This document shows positions 56,904 through 64,000 of a DNA stretch of 64,000 bases, one piece after another (position 1 is the first letter of the stretch; every line of letters begins with the position of its first letter). Below the pieces are notes generated by a model. It saw nothing but the letters and a program-made list of their open reading frames with translations, ran no database searches and was not told the origin of the DNA. The position numbers and the translations under genes were made by a program. The DNA is from Demequina muriae (GTDB lineage Bacteria > Actinomycetota > Actinomycetes > Actinomycetales > Demequinaceae): the NCBI RefSeq assembly GCF_030418295.1, contig NZ_JAUHQA010000001.1, forward strand, positions 682,001 to 746,000, given 5' to 3'.

Positions 56904-57301
56904 GACACCCTTCCCAGGTCGTCGGGCCCGAACGCGCCGGGCAGAAATTCGTTCATGGTCATGATGCCCTCGGCGGTGTCGACCAGCAGCGCGCGGCCCC
57001 CGTGCTCGAACAGCAGCTGGCGGCACCGGCCGCAGGGGGCGAGCAGGCTGCCGTGGGCGTCCACACAGGTGAACGCCACGAGCCGGCCGCCGGCGTAGTC
57101 CGTGTGGAGCTTGGAGACGAGCGCGCACTCGGCGCACAGCGTCAGGCCGTAGCTGGCGTTCTCCACGTTGGCGCCGACGACCACCTCGCCGGAGTCCGTG
57201 AGCGCAGCTGCGCCCACGGGAAAGTGCGAGTACGGCACGTAGGCACGCGCGGAGACCTCGCGTGCCGCCGCCCGCAGAGACTCCCAGTCGATGTCGGGCA
57301 T
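56900..57301 (-). CDS. cdd: Cytidine deaminase
   Basis: 133 aa tetramer-type zinc enzyme: YVPYSHFPVGAAAL, NVENASYGLTLCAECALVSK and APCGRCRQLL provide three zinc cysteines and the catalytic Glu. Converts (deoxy)cytidine to (deoxy)uridine for DeoA. ATG at 57301 follows AGGAGGG, 7 bp after the permease gene. Confidence 0.95.
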   Translation of the reverse strand: MPDIDWESLRAAAREVSARAYVPYSHFPVGAAALTDSGEVVVGANVENASYGLTLCAECALVSKLHTDYAGGRLVAFTCVDAHGSLLAPCGRCRQLLFEHGGRALLVDTAEGIMTMNEFLPGAFGPDDLGRVS

Positions 57302-57308
57302 GGCCCTC

Positions 57309-58610
57309 CTACTTCTTGTACGGCGTGCCCTCGGCGGCCGGGGGGCGCGCATGGCCCACGAGGCCGGCGACGGCGAGAATGGTCGCGAGGTACGGCGTCA
57401 TCGCGAGGAACTGCGACGGGATGTCGGACCCGATGATGCCCAGTTGGACCCGCAGCGCGTCCGCGAATCCGAACAGCAGCGCGGCGGCGAGGGCACCCTT
57501 GGGGTTCCACCGGCCCAGGATCATGGCAGCAAGCGCGATATAGCCCTTGCCCGCCGTCATCTCCTTGCCGAATGCCAGTCCGGACGCCACCGTGAAGAAG
57601 GCACCGCCGAGACCGGCGACCGCGCCGCCGAGCACCGTGTTGCGGATGCGGGTCCTGTTCACCTTGATGCCCACGGTGTCCGCCGCCTTGGGGTGCTCGC
57701 CGACGGAGCGCACGCGCAGGCCCCAGCGGGACCGGAACAGCATGATCTGCAGGACGATCACGACGGCGTACATGATGTATACCAGCAGGTTCTGGTTGAA
57801 CAGCACCGGGCCCAGCACGGGGATGCCCGAGAGGATCGGGATGTCGATCCGTGGCAGGCCGAGCGACTGGTTGAGGTTGGGATTGTCCGTCATGACCGTG
57901 CTGAAGAAGAAGCTCGTGAGCCCCACCACCAGCAGGTTGAGGACCACGCCGACGACGATCTGGTTGACCCAGTACTTGGTGGCGAAGATCGCCAGCAACA
58001 GACCCACCAGCGCTCCGGCGATGGGCGCCGCGATGAGACCGACGTAGGCGTTGCCTGCCATCGAGCCCACCAGCGCCGCCAGGAAGGCGCCTGCAAGCAG
58101 CTGACCCTCGATCGCGATGTTGATGATGCCCGAGCGCTCGCACAGCGTGCCGGCGAGCGCACCGAACACGAGCGGCACCGCCAGAAACAGCGCGCTCGTG
58201 AGCAGTCCGGTGAGCTGGATCGTGGTGTTGTCGCGGCCCGCGCCGGCCCACGTGAGCAGCGCGCCCATGACAGCCATGCCGAACACGATCGGCAGCCAGA
58301 GACCCACCTTGCGGTACTGGTTCGCGCGGAACGCGGTCCAGCCTGCGAGCAGGAGCGCGACGATCGAGAACGACACCGCCGCGAGCTTGGACGGAAGACC
58401 GAGGCCCGGGAGGGTCACGAAGTCGGAGTTGGTCGCGATGACGAAGTTCGTCTGCGAGCCGGCCTGCGTGGTCAGCCCGAAGATCAGCAGCGACAGCAGG
58501 GCGACGACGCCCAGGCCGATCGACGAGCGCCACGACTTGGTGCGCGGCATGGGCGCGGCGGGGCCCGCGGGCTGCTTCGGAGTAGGGGCTCCGACCAGGG
58601 TGGTGGTCAT
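57309..58610 (-). CDS. Nucleoside ABC transporter permease 2
   Basis: 433 aa, about ten membrane segments of the branched-chain amino acid/ribose permease superfamily: CERSGIINIAIEGQLLAGAF, GSMAGNAYVGLIAAPIAGALVG, RVRSVGEHPKAADTVGIKVN. With the partner permease, the ATPase and the BMP lipoprotein it forms a nucleoside importer (as NupABC or YufNOPQ). It overlaps the upstream permease gene by ATGA. Confidence 0.92.
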   Translation of the reverse strand: MTTTLVGAPTPKQPAGPAAPMPRTKSWRSSIGLGVVALLSLLIFGLTTQAGSQTNFVIATNSDFVTLPGLGLPSKLAAVSFSIVALLLAGWTAFRANQYRKVGLWLPIVFGMAVMGALLTWAGAGRDNTTIQLTGLLTSALFLAVPLVFGALAGTLCERSGIINIAIEGQLLAGAFLAALVGSMAGNAYVGLIAAPIAGALVGLLLAIFATKYWVNQIVVGVVLNLLVVGLTSFFFSTVMTDNPNLNQSLGLPRIDIPILSGIPVLGPVLFNQNLLVYIMYAVVIVLQIMLFRSRWGLRVRSVGEHPKAADTVGIKVNRTRIRNTVLGGAVAGLGGAFFTVASGLAFGKEMTAGKGYIALAAMILGRWNPKGALAAALLFGFADALRVQLGIIGSDIPSQFLAMTPYLATILAVAGLVGHARPPAAEGTPYKK

Positions 58611-59829
58611 GCCGCCACCTCCTTCTCGTTGGCAGGTGCCGGCAGGCGGAAGATCGATCTCACGAGCGGCGGCGCCGCGATGAAGAGCACGATCAGCGCC
58701 TGGATGACGAACACGATGTCGACCGGGAGGCCTGCCTGCACCTGCAGGGTCGGGCCTGCGGCCTGGAGGCCGCCGAACAGGATCGCGGCCATCACGGTGC
58801 CGAGCGGGCGCGAGCGCCCGAGCAGCGCGACCGTGATCGCATCGAAGCCGAGCGAGCCAGCCGTCGCGGTCGTCAGCACGTGCTGAGTGCCGAGCACCTG
58901 CGCCGACCCCGCGAGCCCGGCGAGCGCGCCCGCGATCACCATGACGAAGATGTAGCTCTTCGACACGCTCATGCCAGCGGTCCGGGCCGCACGGGGGTTC
59001 GAGCCCGCGGCACGGAACTCGAAGCCGAGCGTCGAGCGCTCCATCAGCCACCACACGCCGAATGCGCAGGCGATCGCCAGCAGGAACCCGAGGTGAAGGT
59101 TGAACTGGCTCCCCAGGATCAGGGGGTACTGCGCGGTCTCGCTGACCACCGGCGAGATGGGGTTGTTGCTGTCGGGTCGCTGGAAGGACTCCAGCGTCAG
59201 CAGCCAGGCGACCAGGTTGAGGCCGATGTAGTTGAGCATGATCGTGACGATCACCTCGTGCGCGCCGGTGCGGGCCTTGAGGAAGCCGGGGATGAAGCCC
59301 CAGATCGCGCCGCCGATGACGCAGCCGATGACGGCGACCAGCAGGTGCAGTCCCCACGGCAGGTCCCAGGCGAAGCCGACGAACGCGCCGACGGCGGCGC
59401 CGATCAGGAGCTGTCCCTGGGCGCCGATGTTGAACAGTCCGGCGCGGAAGCCGATGCCGAGCCCGAGGCCCGCGAAGATCAGCGGAGTCGCCATGGTGAG
59501 CGTCTGCGTGAACGGGCGGATGAAGCCCACGAAGGTCTCAGACGAGGGGTTCACCACGGCACCTTCGAACATCGCCGCATACGCCGCCACGAGTGCTGCG
59601 CCCATGGCGGAGAACGTGTCTCCTGGCCGGGAGAAGAAGTACACCGCAGCCTCGCGAACGTCCTCGTCGGCGAACACCACCAGGAGTCCGCCGATCGCGA
59701 GAGACGCCACGACGGCCATCACGACCACGAGGGTCGAGCTCTCGAGAATCTCGCGCAGCACCCCCCTGGCGCGATCGTTGCCGGACCCGTCCTTGGGGTC
59801 GGCCGGCTTCTCGGTCACACTCGTGTCGC

Positions 59830-59833
<4 letters not shown>
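58607..59833 (-). CDS. Nucleoside ABC transporter permease 1
   Basis: 408 aa, about ten membrane segments. Superfamily motifs FRAGLFNIGAQGQLLIGAAVG, GAHEVIVTIMLNYIGLNLV, FRAAGSNPRAARTAGMSV and GSLGFDAITVALLGRSRPLG. The GTG start overlaps the ATPase stop by 4 bp. Confidence 0.92.
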
Positions 59834-61350
<1,517 letters not shown>

Positions 61351-61401
61351 GCCGTTGTCCTCCTCAGCCCTCGCCGCTGACGCGGCCGTTCAAGTCAAGC
61401 A

Positions 61402-61437
61402 CGAGGGGCGTGCCGCGTCCACGCGGCACGCCCCTCG
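61402..61437. terminator. Strong hairpin between bmp and the ABC genes
   Basis: Arms 61402-61418 (CGAGGGGCGTGCCGCGT) and 61421-61437 are perfectly complementary, with two bases between. A second weak stem GGGGG/CCCCC follows at 61446-61462. The hairpin lies about 35 nt after the bmp stop. It probably lets the lipoprotein be made in excess over the membrane components. Confidence 0.7.
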
Positions 61438-61472
61438 CCCTAGGTGGGGGAATCCTACCCCCAGAACTGCTG

Positions 61473-62549
61473 CTAGCCGGCCGTCGAAGGCTCGATCTCG
61501 CCGGCGATGATGCCCGCGCGGATCTCCTCGATGGCTGCCAGGGTCTCGTCGTCGACGGTGCCCTCGGCGAAGTCGGCGATGCCGACGCCCTCGTTCTCCA
61601 GCGTGCCCACGTACGGCTCGTTGGTGAAGCCGTCGATCGACGCCTCGATGGTGTCGTAGACCGCGTTGGAGATCTGCTTGAGCACCGACGTGAACATGAT
61701 GTCCGCGTACTCAGGAGCAGACTCGGTCCAGTCGGAGTCCACGCCGATCATCCACGCGTCACCGGCGGACTGAATGGCGGATGCCGCACCCAGGCCCACG
61801 GGACCTGCGACGGGCATCACGATGTCCGCGCCCTGGTCCAGGAAGCCCTGGGTGATGTTCTGACCGGCAGGAGCGTCCTCGAAGTTGCCCACGAAGGAGC
61901 CCTCCGCGCCGTCCCAGCCGAGCACCGAGACGTCGCCGCCGGTCTCCTCGTTGAAGTGGTTGGCGCCCGCGAGGAAGCCGTCCATGAAGATCGACACGGT
62001 GGGGATGTTCACGCCACCGAAGGTGCCGAGGGTGCCGGTACCGCTGGCCGATGCGGCCGCGTAGCCGGCGAGGAACGCCGCCTCGTCGGTCTCGAAGAAC
62101 AGCGGCTTGACGTTCTCGATGGGCTCTTCGTAGCCGAAGTCCACGATCGCGAAGTTGACGTCGGGGTTGGCGGCCGCGGCCTCGGAGGTCGCGTCACCCA
62201 GCAGGAAGCCGACGGTGATGATCAGGTCGCAGCCCTCGTCGACCTGGGCCTGAAGGTTGGGCCCATAGTCGCTCTCGGCGGTCGACTCGGCCTCAGCGGT
62301 CTCGATGCCGAGCTCCTCGCTCGCGCGCACCAGACCGTCATACGCGGACTCGTTGAACGAGGCGTCATCGAAGCCGCCCTGGTCGGAGACCATGCAGGCC
62401 TTGTAGTCGACGGTCTCGACGGGGGCCTCGGTGGCCGTGCCGCCCGCGGTCTCGGACGAGGTGGGCTCGTCCTCCGGCGCGGATGCGCACGCGGCCAGGA
62501 CGAGTGCCGAGGCTGCCGCGATGGCGCCGAAGCGAATCGTGTTCTTCAT
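61473..62549 (-). CDS. BMP-family nucleoside-binding lipoprotein
   Basis: 358 aa. Lipobox LVLAAC (Cys21), acidic spacer, then the PnrA/BMP fold: VSDQGGFDDASFNESAYDGL, LIITVGFLLGDATSEAA, YAAASASGTGTLGTFGGVNIP, GVDSDWTESAPEY. Binds extracellular nucleosides for the ABC importer. ATG at 62549 follows GAGGGA; an upstream in-frame GTG is less likely. Confidence 0.94.
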   Translation of the reverse strand: MKNTIRFGAIAAASALVLAACASAPEDEPTSSETAGGTATEAPVETVDYKACMVSDQGGFDDASFNESAYDGLVRASEELGIETAEAESTAESDYGPNLQAQVDEGCDLIITVGFLLGDATSEAAAANPDVNFAIVDFGYEEPIENVKPLFFETDEAAFLAGYAAASASGTGTLGTFGGVNIPTVSIFMDGFLAGANHFNEETGGDVSVLGWDGAEGSFVGNFEDAPAGQNITQGFLDQGADIVMPVAGPVGLGAASAIQSAGDAWMIGVDSDWTESAPEYADIMFTSVLKQISNAVYDTIEASIDGFTNEPYVGTLENEGVGIADFAEGTVDDETLAAIEEIRAGIIAGEIEPSTAG

Positions 62550-62609
62550 GAGTGAATCCCTCACATTGTTCGTGCCTGTTGGGTACGCCAGGCTGGTGCG
62601 TTGATGACC

Positions 62610-62663
62610 ATGCTACGCAGGAAATGTTTCGTAAACCGGTGCGCAGTGTTGCGACACGACAAC
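62610..62663 (-). promoter_or_regulatory. Possible promoter and operators of the nucleoside operon
   Basis: In the 162-bp gap upstream of bmp: TAGCAT (62610-62615, minus) is a -10 candidate. GAAA-TG-TTTC (62621-62630), GTTT-CGT-AAAC (62626-62636) and GTTG-N8-CAAC (62648-62663) are short palindromes around the expected -35. No canonical -35 was found. Confidence 0.35.
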
Positions 62664-62711
62664 GAATCGGTATCGATGACCCGAACGGACGCCCGGATCG
62701 AGCGCCAGCGC

Positions 62712-63800
62712 TTACACCTGGAAGGACACGTCCTTGACCCGCTGAGCGACCTCGCGCCGGGTCACCAGGATCGCCTCGTCCGTCTCGACCACGACCGCGT
62801 CGGGGATGCCGACCACTGCGACCCGCTTCGAGCCGCCGACGATGAGGGCGCCCGCGGAGTCCACCAACGACACCGCGGCATCGCGGCCGATGCGGATTGC
62901 GCCGTCCTCGCCAGGCGTCAGCAGCTCGGCGAGCGAGGCGAAATCGCCGACGTCGTGCCAGGCGAAGGGACCTGGCACCATGGCGACGCCGCCCTCGGCG
63001 GCGACGGGCTCTGCGATCGCGTGGTCGATGGCGATGCGGGTGAGGGTGGGCCATACGCGAGCGAGCACCTCTGCCCGCGACGGACCGTCCCAAGCCGCCG
63101 CGATCTCGCGCACGCCCGCCTCGAGCGTGGGCTGCAGTCGTGCGAGGTGGCCCAGCAGCACGGACGTCGACACCACGAACATGCCCGCGTTCCAGGACGA
63201 GCCACCCTCGGCGATGAACCGTTCCGCCGTCTCCGCGTCGGGCTTCTCGGTGAAGGCCTCGACTGCGAAGGATCCTGGCGCATCGGCCAACGGGGCGCCG
63301 GCACGGATGTAGCCGAATGCCGTGGACGGAGCCGTGGGCTCGATCCCGATGGTCACCACCCGACCGGTGCGCGCCGCCTCGACGGCCGTGCGCACCGTGT
63401 CCCGGAACGCCTGCGGCTCGGGGATCACGTGGTCAGCGGCGAACGACCCCATGATCCGCTCGCCCATGCGCTCCTCGATGAGCGCGGCCGCGAGCGCGAT
63501 CGCAGCCATCGAGTCCCGAGGACTGGGCTCGGCGACGATGCGCTCGGCCGGAAGGTCCGGCAGCTGGGCGGCGACCGCATCGGCATGACGCTCGCCCGTC
63601 ACCACATAGACGGCCTCGCTGAGCGGCGTCAGCCGCGCGATGGTGTCCTGGATCAGCGTGGTGCCCGTGCCCAGCAGGTCGATGAGGAACTTGGGCCGGT
63701 CGGGACGGGACAGCGGCCACAGCCGAGAGCCCACGCCTCCTGCAGGCACCACCGAGACGAGGTCGCGGACGGAGCTGTCGTGGCTGGCACCGAGCATCAT
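62712..63800 (-). CDS. manC: Mannose-1-phosphate guanylyltransferase
   Basis: 362 aa. Makes GDP-mannose for cell-wall and glycan mannosylation. Nucleotidyltransferase motifs GGVGSRLWPLSRPDRPK, the metal site FAADHVIP, FTEKPDAETAERFIAEG, WNAGMFV and FAWHDVGDFASLAELL. ATG at 63800 follows AAGGTGG. Divergent from sdhC with a 53-bp gap. Confidence 0.93.
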   Translation of the reverse strand: MMLGASHDSSVRDLVSVVPAGGVGSRLWPLSRPDRPKFLIDLLGTGTTLIQDTIARLTPLSEAVYVVTGERHADAVAAQLPDLPAERIVAEPSPRDSMAAIALAAALIEERMGERIMGSFAADHVIPEPQAFRDTVRTAVEAARTGRVVTIGIEPTAPSTAFGYIRAGAPLADAPGSFAVEAFTEKPDAETAERFIAEGGSSWNAGMFVVSTSVLLGHLARLQPTLEAGVREIAAAWDGPSRAEVLARVWPTLTRIAIDHAIAEPVAAEGGVAMVPGPFAWHDVGDFASLAELLTPGEDGAIRIGRDAAVSLVDSAGALIVGGSKRVAVVGIPDAVVVETDEAILVTRREVAQRVKDVSFQV

Positions 63801-63853
63801 GGTGACCACCTTAGAATGTGAGCACCGGAGAACCGCCACTCAAAGGAGATTCC

Positions 63854-64000
63854 GTGTCCCCCGCGCCCACCCTTTATCGCGGCCGAGAAGGCATGTGGAT
63901 GTGGCTCGTGCACCGAACAACCGGTGTCGCGATCTTCTTCTTCCTGCTCATCCACGTGCTGGACACGTCTCTGGTGCGCGTCTCGCCCGAGGCCTACAAC
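63854..64000 (+). CDS. sdhC: Succinate dehydrogenase cytochrome b556 subunit, 5' part
   Basis: The first 49 codons are in the window. MWMWLVHRTTGVAIFFFLLIHVLDT is the first membrane helix of the SdhC family, with a heme-ligand-type His in LLIHVLD. GTG at 63854 has AAAGGAG upstream. A TAGAAT -10 candidate is at 63812-63817. sdhDAB would be expected beyond the right edge. Confidence 0.92.
   Translation, partial: MSPAPTLYRGREGMWMWLVHRTTGVAIFFFLLIHVLDTSLVRVSPEAYN

Overview
The window is about 70% GC, densely coded, and rich in GTG/TTG starts and 4-bp start/stop overlaps. It carries an actinobacterial acyl-CoA carboxylase locus (AccA3/AccD/AccE with BirA and Maf), an LpdA-type quinone dehydrogenase and a Tad/CpaF ATPase. 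This points to an actinomycete, most likely a plant-polysaccharide or sugar-using member of the Micrococcales; the genus is inference. No rRNA, tRNA, CRISPR array, transposase or phage gene is visible.

Left part (1-12 kb): a truncated CpaF/TadA ATPase, a methyltransferase and PadR pair around a double palindrome, a small membrane protein, an SRAP (HMCES/YedK) protein and an AHSA1-like protein. Next come a polyol PTS operon split into separate IIC, IIB and IIA genes, with a zinc-dependent dehydrogenase, a DeoR regulator and a PfkB sugar-phosphate kinase. A LytTR response regulator and GHKL histidine kinase follow.

12-18 kb: a minus-strand operon fruR-fruK-fruA-ptsH-ptsI puts the general PTS proteins (HPr, EI) under the fructose promoter. 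They should also serve the polyol PTS.

18-30 kb: a minus-strand glycan locus with three GH3 glycosidases (a lipoprotein, a two-anchor membrane enzyme with swapped domain order, and a cytoplasmic one), a small lipoprotein, a GtrA-like membrane protein, a GT2 glycosyltransferase and UDP-galactopyranose mutase. Hairpins separate several of these genes. Upstream lie a triple GTGAC repeat and a palindrome.

30-46 kb: a 7TM-GGDEF protein, then birA | accD-accE, an accessory block (DUF218, two convergent MarR genes, an MFS pump, a GH51 arabinofuranosidase), then maf and accA3, a membrane-anchored EEP-family protein and lpdA.

46-64 kb: a purine/pyrimidine nucleoside salvage region (punA-pmm, deoC, add, deoA, cdd and a BMP-type ABC importer). 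It is interspersed with a UvrA paralogue flanked by paired repeats and a guanidinium exporter (sugE/gdx) behind a guanidine-III riboswitch. manC and the start of sdhC close the window. The order birA-accD-accE-maf-accA3 ... lpdA ... punA-pmm ... add-deoA-cdd-sdhC resembles Mycobacterium tuberculosis, so the right half is an old backbone with insertions.

Two genome-level features stand out. At least ten genes have a -10-like hexamer 6-7 nt before the start codon, suggesting leaderless mRNAs. Gaps between convergent genes are filled by paired repeats with an exact 41-bp period.
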